Assembly (NCBI GenBank): GCA_003164955.1
Contig: PLRW01000349.1
Location: 2,153-47,764, forward strand
Length of the DNA stretch: 45,612 nucleotides
Direction of reading: 5' to 3'
Origin: Actinomycetota bacterium
Lineage (GTDB): Bacteria > Actinomycetota > Actinomycetes > Streptosporangiales > Streptosporangiaceae
The notes beneath the pieces were generated by a model that did not search any database, was not told the DNA's origin, and saw only the letters and a list, made by a program, of their open reading frames with translations. Both the position numbers and the translations under genes were made by a program. Positions 18,506 through 26,413 of this stretch are shown in pieces (the stretch's first letter is position 1; each line of letters starts with the position of its first letter).

Positions 18506-19303
18506 TCAGGTACTGATGTCACGGCGCAGGAAGCTGGCTGCGCCGAGGGTAAGCGCGGCGGTGCTGAACACGAGCGAGAAGATGAGCGCGCGCTGGTATG
18601 AGGAGGCGGTGCCACCCGTGGCGATGGCGTTGAAGAGCAGCCCGGGCAGCCAGTTCGCCGCGCTGCTCCAGGACAGCTGGAGGATATGCTCGACGGGGCC
18701 GAGCCACGCGATGCCTAGGCCGAGCGCCAGTGGGGTGGAGCGCACCAGCACGCCGATTGCCGCGCCGGTCACGCCGTAGCAGGTGGCGGTGATCAGGGCG
18801 TTGGCGTAGTCGCTGGCCACATGCCGCAGCCCGGTGCCAGTGAACCAGGCGGCGGCGGAGATTCCCCGTGCATGAGCCAGCGCTACCGCGGCGCCGATGC
18901 TGAAGATTTCAGCCAGCAGCAGGGCGGCGGCGGCGCAGCAGACGAGGGCGAGGAGCTTGCCGCCTAGCAGCCGGGACCGGGCGGGCTGCCTGGTGAACAT
19001 GACGCGGATCGTGCCCAGGCCGTACTCGGTCGTGACGCTGGTCATAAACAGCACGAAAACCAGCAGGCCGAGGACACCGGCCGCGATGCTGAACCCGCGG
19101 CTCAGCCCGCCAGAACCGGCGAGCTGACCGAGGGTCGTGGTGAGGGACGCCGCGACGTTGAGCACTCGCGGCGGTCTGGCCTTGGCGGTGGTGAAGGTCA
19201 CGATGGTGGCCAGGAGCGCGAGGGCGACCGCTGACCCGCCAGCCCCGTAGATGATGCTGGGGCGGCGCAGCTTGAGTAGTTCGGCGCGCAGCGAGCGGAT
19301 CAT
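18506..19303 (-). CDS. ABC-2 type transporter permease
   Basis: 265-aa membrane protein with about six transmembrane helices and the usual ABC-2 layout: an N-terminal helix after SLRAELLKLRRPS, a large extracytoplasmic loop, then SVTTEYGLGTIRVMFTRQP, the coupling-helix region of BcrB/NatB-like permeases. Its ATG overlaps the TGA of the ATPase gene (ATGA), so the two subunits should be made together. Export of a drug or small peptide is the usual role of such pairs; no substrate can be read from the sequence. The gene converges with the nucleotidyltransferase gene. Confidence 0.88.
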   Translation of the reverse strand: MIRSLRAELLKLRRPSIIYGAGGSAVALALLATIVTFTTAKARPPRVLNVAASLTTTLGQLAGSGGLSRGFSIAAGVLGLLVFVLFMTSVTTEYGLGTIRVMFTRQPARSRLLGGKLLALVCCAAAALLLAEIFSIGAAVALAHARGISAAAWFTGTGLRHVASDYANALITATCYGVTGAAIGVLVRSTPLALGLGIAWLGPVEHILQLSWSSAANWLPGLLFNAIATGGTASSYQRALIFSLVFSTAALTLGAASFLRRDIST

Positions 19304-20337
19304 CGGGCACCTTCTGCCATCAGTGTTTCGTAGCGGTCTTCGAGGCTGGCGTGGGTGGTGGTGAGCTCGACCAGTATCAGGTCCTCGGCCATGGCCGCTC
19401 TGTTGATCTCGGCGATCTGGTCGGACAGCCCGGCCGCCCGTTCGAGATCAGCCTGCAGCTGGCGCAACGGCACCCGCAGCCGACTGCCGTCGCGTGCCCA
19501 GTGCAGCCCGCGGCGGGTCAGCAGGTCGCTCAGCCGGGGCAGATCAGCGGGGTGCTGGCAGCCGAGCACGAGCTCGTCGCCGCCGCTGGCGAGCAGCTGC
19601 GCGGTGGAGCCCTGGAACACACGCCGACCATCCTTGATCATCACCAGCCAGTCGCAGGCCTGCTGCACCTCGCTGAGCAGGTGGGAGGAGATCACGACGG
19701 TGGGCCCGTCGTCGGCCAGCGAGCGGACCAGGCCGCGCATCTCACGGATCCCGGCCGGGTCGAGGCCGTTGGTCGGCTCGTCGAGAATGAGCAGGGCCGG
19801 GTCGCCCAGCAGTGCGGCGGCGATGGCGAGGCGCTGCTTCATGCCCAGCGAGTAGGTGCGGTAGGGATCCTCCGCGCGCCCGGCCAGGTCGACCCGGTCG
19901 AGCAGCGCCGGGATCCGCGCTGGATCCAGGCCGCCCAGGGTCGCCTGGACCATCAGGTTCCGGGTGCCGGACAGGCTCGGGTAGAAGGCTGGGCTCTCGA
20001 TCAGCGCACCCACCCGGCCCAGGTACCGGGCGGGGCTGGTCAGTGGCGCGCCCAGGACCCGCCCGCCCCCGGCGCTGGGGCGTACCAGGCCCAGCAGCAT
20101 CCGAAGGGTGGTCGTTTTGCCGGCGCCGTTGGGCCCCACCAAACCGGCCACCACCCCGGCTGGTATGTCAATGTCCAGGCTGTCCACGACGGTGCGGGGG
20201 CCATACCGCTTGGTCAGGCCCCGCGTGTGCACGGCGGGGGCGTCGTCGCCGTCACCTGCCGCACCGGCTTGCGCCCTGTGTTGTCCCGGGCCAGGGATCT
20301 GCTGCTGGCTGGGCGTCGCCAGGTTCTCGGTGTTCAC
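19300..20337 (-). CDS. ABC transporter ATP-binding protein (BcrA/NatA-like)
   Basis: 345-aa ATPase that powers the adjacent ABC-2 permease. Walker A is VGPNGAGKTTTLRM, the signature is YSLGMKQRLAIAAALL, Walker B is LLILDEPTNGLDP and the H-loop is VISSHLLSEV; a ~100-residue C-terminal regulatory region follows, as in drug-export ATPases. GTG 20337 (VNTENL) is preferred because AGGAAGGA ends 8 nt upstream; a longer frame back to 20595 reads as low-complexity non-coding sequence. The Gln/Gly/Pro-rich first ~40 residues are longer than usual for the family. It overlaps the permease gene by 4 bp and lies downstream of a membrane protein gene and a divergent TetR regulator. Confidence 0.9.
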   Translation of the reverse strand: MNTENLATPSQQQIPGPGQHRAQAGAAGDGDDAPAVHTRGLTKRYGPRTVVDSLDIDIPAGVVAGLVGPNGAGKTTTLRMLLGLVRPSAGGGRVLGAPLTSPARYLGRVGALIESPAFYPSLSGTRNLMVQATLGGLDPARIPALLDRVDLAGRAEDPYRTYSLGMKQRLAIAAALLGDPALLILDEPTNGLDPAGIREMRGLVRSLADDGPTVVISSHLLSEVQQACDWLVMIKDGRRVFQGSTAQLLASGGDELVLGCQHPADLPRLSDLLTRRGLHWARDGSRLRVPLRQLQADLERAAGLSDQIAEINRAAMAEDLILVELTTTHASLEDRYETLMAEGAR

Positions 20338-20422
20338 CGGTTTTGTCCTTCCTGGTGGCCCGGGTTTCCCCGGTTTGAGTCCGCGGACCTGGGCGGGTGG
20401 CTGGAGCGAAGGATGCCCCGGC

Positions 20423-21021
20423 TCATCTGCCGCCGCCTGTGACGGTGCGGCGCCGGCCCCACGGGGTGCGGGCCCGTGGCTTGAAGACCGCCAGGGCGAT
20501 CGCCACGGCGAGGACGCAGACGTGGCCGATAGCGGCGCCGCGCAGCACGCCTGAGGCGTGCCCGCTCTGCACGGCATGCTGGGCGGCAGGGCCAATGATC
20601 AGCGCGTCGGCGAGGATCACCGCGGCGGCGATGACGATCTTGGCGACGACCCACCAGTGGCGGATCAGGCCGTGGGTCGTCCCCAGCCCGAGGAGGACGC
20701 CGGTGGCCACGGCCATCAGCCCGACGGGGATGGACAGCCAGGGGGCCGTCTGCATCATCGTGAAGAACACGCGGGGCAACGCCGGGTTGCCCGTCGCCGC
20801 CGCGGCGATTCCGCAGAAGGCAACGACGACCGCGATGCCGAACCACGCGGCCGCGGCCAGGATGTGGGCGGTGAGGGCTGCCTTGTAGGCCGCTCCCCGC
20901 AGCCGGAACCGCGATGAGACCCGGAGCGCGCCTGTGACCGGGTCCGTCCTTGCGGTCGCGGCGGCGGGGGCAGGGGCTCCGCCGGGGCTGCGCCGCGCGC
21001 GCTGACTGTACCGGGAGTCAC
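20423..21021 (-). pseudogene. DUF2269-like membrane protein with apparent frameshift
   Basis: From about 20925 down to 20423 one frame encodes a protein with four hydrophobic helices (ALTAHILAAAAWFGIAVVV, LSIPVGLMAVATGVLLGL, WWVVAKIVIAAAVILAD, GHVCVLAVAIALAVF), resembling small DUF2269-type membrane proteins. That frame has no ATG, GTG or TTG before the first helix; the first possible start (TTG 20779) would remove helix 1. A good start, GTG 21021 with AAGGAGG 4 nt upstream, lies in a different frame that meets it within the C-rich run at ~20955-20985. A 1-nt indel there, real or a sequencing error, would restore one 599-nt gene. It heads the ABC operon divergently from tetR. Confidence 0.6.
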
Positions 21022-21123
21022 GGTTCCTCCTTCTGCAGGCTGTGTCAGAAAGATTATGCCGCTAAAACTTTTTGGCCGCTCAGAGTCTTAGGTCACTAAA
21101 GGAACTCTGCTAGGCTGGAGGCT
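21022..21123. promoter_or_regulatory. Divergent promoter/operator of TetR and ABC operon
   Basis: CAGAGT (21081-21086) and ACTCTG (21104-21109) form an inverted repeat around an A/T-richer centre, a plausible TetR operator. TAGGCT at 21111-21116 ends 7 nt before the tetR GTG (21124), fitting a leaderless transcript. On the minus strand CATAAT (21053-21058) is a likely -10 for the membrane protein/ABC operon. The operator would control both directions. Confidence 0.5.
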
Positions 21124-21810
21124 GTGACCGTCGAACTCGGCCTGCGCGAGCGCAAGAAGCAGCAGACCAGGCAGCTGATCTTCGAGGCGGCGTCGCGGCT
21201 GTTCGCCGACCGCGGCTTTGACGCGGTGACCGTCGCCGAGGTGGCCCGGGCGGCCGACGTGTCCGAGGTGACGGTCTTCAACTACTTCCCGGCCAAGGAG
21301 GACCTGGTTTTCGCGGGCCTGCAGTTCTTCGAGGAAAAGCTCATCGAGGCGGTCCGCCGCCGCGGCCCCGGGGAGTCAGCGGTCACGGCGTTCGGCCGCC
21401 TGCTTGTCGAGGGCCGGGGACGCCTCGCTACCGACGAAGCCGCAACGGCAATCACCAAGGGCGCAACGCTGATCGGCGGCAGCCCGGCGCTGCAGGTACG
21501 CGAGCGGGAGGTCGTGGCCCGCTACACGCAGGCGCTCGCCCGCCTTCTTGCCGAGGAGACCGGCCGGGACGCCGGGGACGTCGAGGCCCAGGCGGCGGCC
21601 AGCGCGCTGATGGGGGTGCACCGGGCGCTGGTCGCCCACGTGCGGGTCAGAGTCCTCGCCGGATGGCACGGACGGCGGCTCGCGGCGGACGCGCGATCAC
21701 AGGCCGCCCGCGCCCTCGCCCGCCTGGAAGGCGGCCTGGCCGGCTATGCCGTCAGCAACCAGCCCGCGGTCCCGGACGCGTCGGTGACCAGCACGGCTAC
21801 GACAACTTAG
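21124..21810 (+). CDS. TetR-family transcriptional regulator
   Basis: 228 aa. The N-terminal DNA-binding domain is clear: RKKQQTRQLIFEAASRLFAD, then FDAVTVAEVARAADVSEVTVFNYFPAKEDLV, the TetR helix-turn-helix with its usual FNYF recognition segment. The C-terminal ligand domain (~75-205) is helical, and the last ~20 residues are a Ser/Thr/Ala tail. It is divergent from the membrane protein/ABC transporter operon across a 102-bp gap with an inverted repeat, so it most likely represses that exporter and itself until a ligand binds. GTG 21124 is the natural start. Headless module B starts 96 bp after its stop. Confidence 0.92.
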   Translation: MTVELGLRERKKQQTRQLIFEAASRLFADRGFDAVTVAEVARAADVSEVTVFNYFPAKEDLVFAGLQFFEEKLIEAVRRRGPGESAVTAFGRLLVEGRGRLATDEAATAITKGATLIGGSPALQVREREVVARYTQALARLLAEETGRDAGDVEAQAAASALMGVHRALVAHVRVRVLAGWHGRRLAADARSQAARALARLEGGLAGYAVSNQPAVPDASVTSTATTT

Positions 21811-21883
21811 GACCGCCAAATTCCGCTCGGAGCCAGCACGGTAACCGGACCCTCGACCACGGAAGGTTCGCAGGCGGGGAAGC

Positions 21884-22186
21884 GGGGTGCGGGATCTCGC
21901 TCTCGCTAGTTCAGAGAAGCCAGCCGGGTGGAGCCGCGCGATTACGTCGACACGGCGGCCGCCCTGGAGCATTACACCGTCGATCAGCTGATCACCTTGG
22001 CCAAACGGCTGGATCCGGGCCTGGAGGACCGGGACTTCGCCGACGCGGGCCGGCATCTGGACCAGATGCCGGCCCGGCTGTTCGCCCGCTACGTGCGCGA
22101 TCAGCAGGACGTCACTCGGCTGCGGGAGCGCTTTGCCAGCTGGCCCCGGAACGTCATCCCGGAGTGAGCTTGAGGGGTGCGGGATC
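21884..22186. repeat. 13-bp direct repeat flanking module B
   Basis: GGGGTGCGGGATC occurs at 21884-21896 and again at 22174-22186, on either side of headless module B. Both copies are soon followed by CGCTAG. A target-site duplication is one explanation. No equally long repeat was seen around modules C, D or E. Confidence 0.6.
21907..22167 (+). repeat. Headless AbiEii C-terminal module B
   Basis: Begins with the tag TAGTTCAGAGAA and continues in frame as SRVEPRDYVDTAAALE and so on, corresponding to codons 141-218 of the intact gene at 17799-18455. Bases 21919-22070 are identical to 18219-18370. The last ~95 bases diverge from copy A but resemble module C (GGGAGCGCTTTGCCAGC is shared), so the unit is mosaic. 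The frame stays open to TGA at 22165. The tag's TAG closes the frame directly upstream; the first possible start is GTG 21928, without a ribosome site, so translation is doubtful. Confidence 0.85.
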
Positions 22187-22223
22187 GCTCCGGGCCGGAT
22201 CGCGATCGCTAGCCGCGATGGCG

Positions 22224-22331
22224 TTATCTTCTCCGCGACCCCGTGTGGGTGGTGAGAGCCGTGGCCGCCACGACGGCCGCGGTGAGCACTGTGACGCTCG
22301 CGGCTATCGCAGCGATCTTGGCCTTAGACAT
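22224..22331 (-). CDS. 35-aa single-helix membrane peptide
   Basis: ATG 22331 overlaps the stop of the flavin reductase gene by 8 bp, as expected of a translationally coupled last gene. The product begins MSKAKIAAIAASVTVLTAAV, continues as a hydrophobic Ala/Val helix to about residue 27 and ends THTGSRRR, giving one transmembrane helix flanked by positive charges. Such peptides can be export helpers, immunity peptides or holin-like factors; none can be chosen here. Chance cannot be excluded at this length, but the stop/start overlap and helix design favour a real gene. Confidence 0.45.
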   Translation of the reverse strand: MSKAKIAAIAASVTVLTAAVVAATALTTHTGSRRR

Positions 22332-22827
22332 ACGCCCTGAGCCGCCAGTTGAGCCCTCGGCGGAAATACACCAGTGGTTCCGACGGCCGGACGTACCCGT
22401 TTTTCACGACGCCGATGCTGATGGCATGATCGCCGTGGTAGAACAGCGCGCTGACGACGCAGTTCAGGTAGACCGGGACGTCATCGAGCTGCGGCACGGT
22501 GCCGTCCCAGCTCCAGGACAGGCCAGCGAACTTGTCGTCGGCCTGCCCGGCGAACGTGTTCGCTATATCGGTGTGCTCCCTCCCCAGCAGGTGGGTGCCG
22601 AATTCCTCGCAGCTGGTCAGCGTCGTATAGCTGCGCGTCGATTGATCGATCGCGATGAGCACCGAGGGCGGATGGACGCTGTAGGAGCAGATGGACGAGA
22701 CGAGCAGGCCGCATGGCATCCCGTCCGCGCGCCGGGCGGTGATGACTGCGACACCGGAGACCAGCTGGGTCATCGCCTCGGTGAAAAACTCCGTGAGGAC
22801 CGGCGCGACGGCCTGGGCTGCGGTCAT
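22324..22827 (-). CDS. Flavin reductase-like (FMN-binding split barrel) protein
   Basis: 167 aa from ATG 22827, which overlaps the TGA of the TPR gene (ATGA). Flavin reductase-like motifs include LVSGVAVITARRADGMPCGLL near the N-terminus, SICSYSVHPPSVLIAID, and GDHAISIGVVKNGYV near the end, where the conserved Gly-Asp-His is typical. Family members reduce FMN/FAD with NAD(P)H for a partner monooxygenase, or act on substrates directly. No partner monooxygenase lies in this locus, so a direct role in modifying the small peptide encoded at 26285-26365 is conceivable but inferred. It is part of a tightly coupled minus-strand operon. Confidence 0.85.
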   Translation of the reverse strand: MTAAQAVAPVLTEFFTEAMTQLVSGVAVITARRADGMPCGLLVSSICSYSVHPPSVLIAIDQSTRSYTTLTSCEEFGTHLLGREHTDIANTFAGQADDKFAGLSWSWDGTVPQLDDVPVYLNCVVSALFYHGDHAISIGVVKNGYVRPSEPLVYFRRGLNWRLRAYV

Positions 22828-24938
22828 AATGCGGTCGGCTGGCTGGCGCTGACGCCGTGGCGACACGTTTCGAGCAGGTGCAGGGCGTCGGCGTCGCCGG
22901 TGGCGTCCACCACGAAGTCCAGGTCCTCGATCGCCTCGGTCAGACGGCCCGCGGCCTGGTACACAACGGCCCGGTTGTACCGCACTTCCGGCGCGCCGCT
23001 GAGGCCGACCGCACGGTCAAACGCCGCCGCTGCCTGATCCAGGTCCGCCGCCTCGAACGCGACCTGGCCCAGGATCGCCCAGGCTTCGGCCAGGCCCGGG
23101 TCTGCGGCCAGCGCCGCATCCAGCGCCTGCCGCGCCGCCTCGGTATCTCCCTGCTCGGCGAGCAGCCGGCCGCGCAGGCTGAGCAGGTGCGCGTTACCCG
23201 GCTCCTGGTCCAGCCCGGCCAGCACGTCATCCATAGCGGCGCCGGTCTCACCGCGATCGGCCAGCAGCGACGCCCGTGCCAGCCGCGCCGCCGCATACTC
23301 AGGATCCAGCTCGATCGCCCGGCTGAAATCAGCCACCGCCTGATCCTCCAGACCAAGCTCTATCCGCGCGTCACCAAGGTTGTAATGCACTTCGGGGAAG
23401 GGCGCTTCGAGCTTTATCGACTGCTCGTAGTCGGCGATCGCCTCTTCGGTCCGGCCCAGCTGGCGCAGGATATTGCCCCGGTTGAAGTAGTGGTCGGAGA
23501 GCGAGTCGTCGACCCGCATCACCGCGCTGTATTCGGCCAGCGCCTCCTCCAGGTGACCGCTCAGGGAGTAGGCCTGGGCTCGGTTATAGCGGAGTCCAAT
23601 TCGGTGCATGATCTCCTCGTCCGGAGCCATCTCGCGATCCAGCCGCGCCATGCCGTCTTCGAGCAGCCGCAGTGCCTCACCGAACTTGCCTACGCGCGTT
23701 TCTACCAGCGCGAGGCCGTTGCGGTAGAAGACCGAGTAAAAGGCCCGGTCATGCGGGTCCTGGATCAACGAGGCAATCGCGATTGCCTCGTTGATCCAGG
23801 CGCGGGCACGGTCTGGGTCGCGGCGGTCGTCATCGTAGTGGCGGGCATACAGCATCCCGGTCTCGTAGGCGACCTTCATGTGGATCACCGGATCGGTGGA
23901 GAGCATGCGGGTCTGGTCGTGCAGTGCTTCGGCTTCGGCGGGCCGGCCGCCGGTGGCCAGGCCGACCCCGGTATCCAGACTGAATTTCGACCATGCCTTG
24001 TGCTGGCTGACCGGATCGACCAGCCGCAGGCCGCGCATACCGTACTCTGCCGCGCTCTGGTAGAAGCCGAGGTATTTGCAATGGGCTTGCGCCCATTGCA
24101 GTGCGGCGACGCCGGCTCCTTGCGGATCGGTACCGTGCTCGGCATGATAGGGAATCGCACCCGTCTGGAGCGAGGGCGTGCCGATGGCCTCGAGCACGGC
24201 CCCGCGCTGGTCGTGCAGCGCGGCACGCAGCGCCGGGTCCGCCATCTCGTACGCCGCCAGCTCACGCGGGTCATCACTGGTCCCGTCACTGTCCACGAAC
24301 CGGCGAGCAAGGTCCGCGACCTCTCCGTTGGCGATCTCCCGGTCGGCATCGGCGGCGGTCCCGGTGATGTGCATGGCGTAACGGCCGATCATCTGCGGCA
24401 GTGATGCCGACACCGGCCCGGGCGGGTCGGCCAGCGGCCCCTCCGCCGAGCACACCACGACCGTCAGCTGCTCTGGACTGACCCGCCGCAGCAGCACCGC
24501 CAGGAACTCCCGGTCAGTCGCATCCGCATCATGCACGTTCTCGACCACCAGCGCACGCGGCTGACCGCCCAGCGCGGCAAGATATGTCACCAGCAGATCA
24601 ACAAGCCCATGCGCAAGCCGCAGCGTATGCAGCGGCGCCGGGAATCTGCTCTGGCCACCTTTCGCTATGGACTCGAGTGGCCTACCGATCGGGGGCACCC
24701 GGTCGGCGAGTTCCGGCGTGGTCTCCTGAATCTCGATGTAATGCCTGGCGCCAAGCCCGGGACAGCGCTCCAGCGCATCATCCCCGATCAGCCGCAGCAT
24801 CGTGCCCGCCGCCGTATACGGCCCGCGCAGTCGGCGATGCGCATCCACGACGGCAAGAACCGGCGCAAGCGCCAGCCCAGCCCGGACCTCGTCCCGTCCG
24901 GATCGGCGGGAGGCAGTGACCCAGTAATGCGTTGCCAT
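22824..24938 (-). CDS. TPR-repeat protein with degenerate ATPase-like N-terminus
   Basis: 704 aa. The C-terminal half (~300-690) is a long series of tetratricopeptide repeats, such as HYFNRGNILRQLGRTEEAIA, EVHYNLGDARIELGLEDQA and EAWAILGQVAFEAADLDQAA. The N-terminal half resembles the ATPase region of STAND/LuxR-type proteins: RALVVENVHDADATDREF looks like Walker B, but no P-loop (GxxxxGK) is visible, so ATP hydrolysis is unlikely. A scaffold or peptide-recognition role is suggested. ATG 24938 is chosen over ATG 24944 because GGAAGG then sits 6 nt upstream. It lies 36 bp after the M50 gene and overlaps the flavin reductase gene by 4 bp. Confidence 0.85.
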   Translation of the reverse strand: MATHYWVTASRRSGRDEVRAGLALAPVLAVVDAHRRLRGPYTAAGTMLRLIGDDALERCPGLGARHYIEIQETTPELADRVPPIGRPLESIAKGGQSRFPAPLHTLRLAHGLVDLLVTYLAALGGQPRALVVENVHDADATDREFLAVLLRRVSPEQLTVVVCSAEGPLADPPGPVSASLPQMIGRYAMHITGTAADADREIANGEVADLARRFVDSDGTSDDPRELAAYEMADPALRAALHDQRGAVLEAIGTPSLQTGAIPYHAEHGTDPQGAGVAALQWAQAHCKYLGFYQSAAEYGMRGLRLVDPVSQHKAWSKFSLDTGVGLATGGRPAEAEALHDQTRMLSTDPVIHMKVAYETGMLYARHYDDDRRDPDRARAWINEAIAIASLIQDPHDRAFYSVFYRNGLALVETRVGKFGEALRLLEDGMARLDREMAPDEEIMHRIGLRYNRAQAYSLSGHLEEALAEYSAVMRVDDSLSDHYFNRGNILRQLGRTEEAIADYEQSIKLEAPFPEVHYNLGDARIELGLEDQAVADFSRAIELDPEYAAARLARASLLADRGETGAAMDDVLAGLDQEPGNAHLLSLRGRLLAEQGDTEAARQALDAALAADPGLAEAWAILGQVAFEAADLDQAAAAFDRAVGLSGAPEVRYNRAVVYQAAGRLTEAIEDLDFVVDATGDADALHLLETCRHGVSASQPTAL

Positions 24939-24974
24939 GATCATCCTTCCAGGTGATGACCTGCCGAAGGCCAG

Positions 24975-26198
24975 TCAGCTGATGACATGCTCAAGGCGCG
25001 CCCTACGGCGGTCGGCGCGTGCGCGCATGGCCAGCCACATGGTGGTGGCGATCTGAGAGACGTTGAGACCAAGGAAAACCACGGAATCGGCGAGCGCTCT
25101 GGCGGATACGTTGCTTGTCCCGGTAAAGCGGTCGATCGCCCCGGCGAACATGTGGATGGCGATGGGCCCGCCCGCGAGAACGATCGTGGTCAGGCTGGTC
25201 AGGTAGCCGCACAAAATGAGCCATGAGTACCACTGCGCGGCCCGCCGGTCGGCCGGATACCAGTCCGACTCATCGGCCAGCCGACCGCGGAGGCCCAGCA
25301 GTCGCTTGATCCGGTTGAACAGCAACAGCATCGCCGTGGTGTGCAGGTCTACGCAACCGAGCACGGTCGCTATCAGCACGTAGAGGTCGGTCCTGACGTA
25401 GAAGAAGAACTGCCAGACCAGCCGGACTACAACAGCGAACGCGAACGCCAGGCAGAGCCGCCCGGCGAATGAGCACGCACCGTCTGGCTCGCGGCTCAGG
25501 TCGGCGGCGATGATGAGGGCGGCCAGCGCTACCGTGTCTATCAGCATTCCGGCCAGTATCGGCAGGTATCTCTTGCGGCGCGGTACCGTCACCAGCCCGT
25601 CAATCCCCGTTTCCACGACCATGTAATAAAATCGCTGCGAGATTCTCAGCCGCGACCGGAGTCCGAGCCGGCGTCCAGCTAGCGCATGAAAACTCTCATG
25701 CAGGAGAATCAGCGGGATCGCGCCGGCAAACAGCCCCAGCTCAACGAGCGAGTAATAACTGGTGAAGAAGATGTCGTTGTAATCGGGCACGAGCGTTGGC
25801 ACGCGCACCATCACTACAATCGCCCAAATTATGATCGAGCAGTAGGCGACCCAGGCCACCGGGCTGAACGCCGCGCGGCCCAGCCGCTGCCACCGTACCT
25901 TTCCGGCATCCGCCGGTGGCTCGCCGTCCTTACGGATGAATCCCAGTTCATCCAGCGCCGCCAGGACATGGTCGACGCTGGTTGCCTGGCCATACTCCGA
26001 CTCATACCATCGCGCCGCCTCTTCGGGCGTTGCCCCGTCGGCAAGACGCCGGACCAGCTCCGCGCCGTCCAGCGGGAAGATGGCATAAGAGTCGATATCG
26101 GCCCGCCCGATCGTCACTTCTTCACCGTCGGCGAAATAAATCAGCGGATGAATCGCCAGTGCGCGGTCATTAGCGTAACCGGTATCGTCAACTGACAC
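24975..26198 (-). CDS. M50-like zinc metalloprotease with PqqD-like N-terminal domain
   Basis: 407 aa. Residues ~20-95 (DGAELVRRLADGATPEEAAR, VLAALDELGFIRKDGE) resemble the PqqD/RRE-type winged helix that binds RiPP leader peptides. The rest is an integral membrane protease: about six helices with the zinc site HESFH at 167-171 in a transmembrane segment, and AGMLID (Asp221) as a likely third ligand. This architecture matches the peptide zinc metalloprotease-like proteins found in RiPP loci. GTG 26198 has AAGGG 8 nt upstream. Directly upstream are a hairpin and a 26-aa peptide gene, so leader removal and/or export of that peptide is the inferred job. Confidence 0.85.
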   Translation of the reverse strand: MSVDDTGYANDRALAIHPLIYFADGEEVTIGRADIDSYAIFPLDGAELVRRLADGATPEEAARWYESEYGQATSVDHVLAALDELGFIRKDGEPPADAGKVRWQRLGRAAFSPVAWVAYCSIIIWAIVVMVRVPTLVPDYNDIFFTSYYSLVELGLFAGAIPLILLHESFHALAGRRLGLRSRLRISQRFYYMVVETGIDGLVTVPRRKRYLPILAGMLIDTVALAALIIAADLSREPDGACSFAGRLCLAFAFAVVVRLVWQFFFYVRTDLYVLIATVLGCVDLHTTAMLLLFNRIKRLLGLRGRLADESDWYPADRRAAQWYSWLILCGYLTSLTTIVLAGGPIAIHMFAGAIDRFTGTSNVSARALADSVVFLGLNVSQIATTMWLAMRARADRRRARLEHVIS

Positions 26199-26237
26199 GA
26201 TAACACCCTTATGTGCGTGACTGGTTTACGCGATTGA

Positions 26238-26274
26238 GATGCGTGTAGGCGCCACAAGTGCGCCCACACGCATC
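26238..26274 (-). terminator. Hairpin between precursor peptide and M50 gene
   Basis: Arms 26238-26252 and 26260-26274 pair over 15 positions with one mismatch and a 7-nt loop. It lies 11 nt after the stop of the 26-aa peptide gene and 40 nt before the M50 start. A partial terminator here would let the peptide be made in excess over its processing enzymes, as in many RiPP operons. Confidence 0.75.
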
Positions 26275-26284
26275 ACCGGACGGG

Positions 26285-26365
26285 TTAGCCGGGCGCGTGG
26301 TACGTGGTGCACGCAGGCGAGGTCAGGCGCACGGGGCCAGCCTTGCGAATCTTGATCACCTTCAT
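26285..26365 (-). CDS. Putative RiPP precursor peptide, 26 aa
   Basis: ATG 26365 is preceded by a strong site (AAGGGAGGA, ~7 nt). The peptide has a basic/hydrophobic N-terminal part, MKVIKIRKAGPVRL, then TSPACTTYHAPG before TAA. Split into a short leader and a core of ~10-12 residues rich in Thr, Ser, Cys and Tyr, it looks like a minimal RiPP precursor. It is the first gene of the operon, separated by an attenuator-like hairpin from a PqqD-like/M50 protease. I cannot match it to a named RiPP class, and the cleavage point and any modification are unknown. Position and ribosome site are what make it convincing despite its size. Confidence 0.7.
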   Translation of the reverse strand: MKVIKIRKAGPVRLTSPACTTYHAPG

Positions 26366-26413
26366 GGGGATTCCTCCCTTCCAGGAACTCGTCACAACCA
26401 AATTCCTGTAAAT

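Noticed and set aside
22857..24404. Plus-strand open frame of ~515 codons
   Set aside because: Antisense to the TPR protein; the repeats give it an artificial long open frame.
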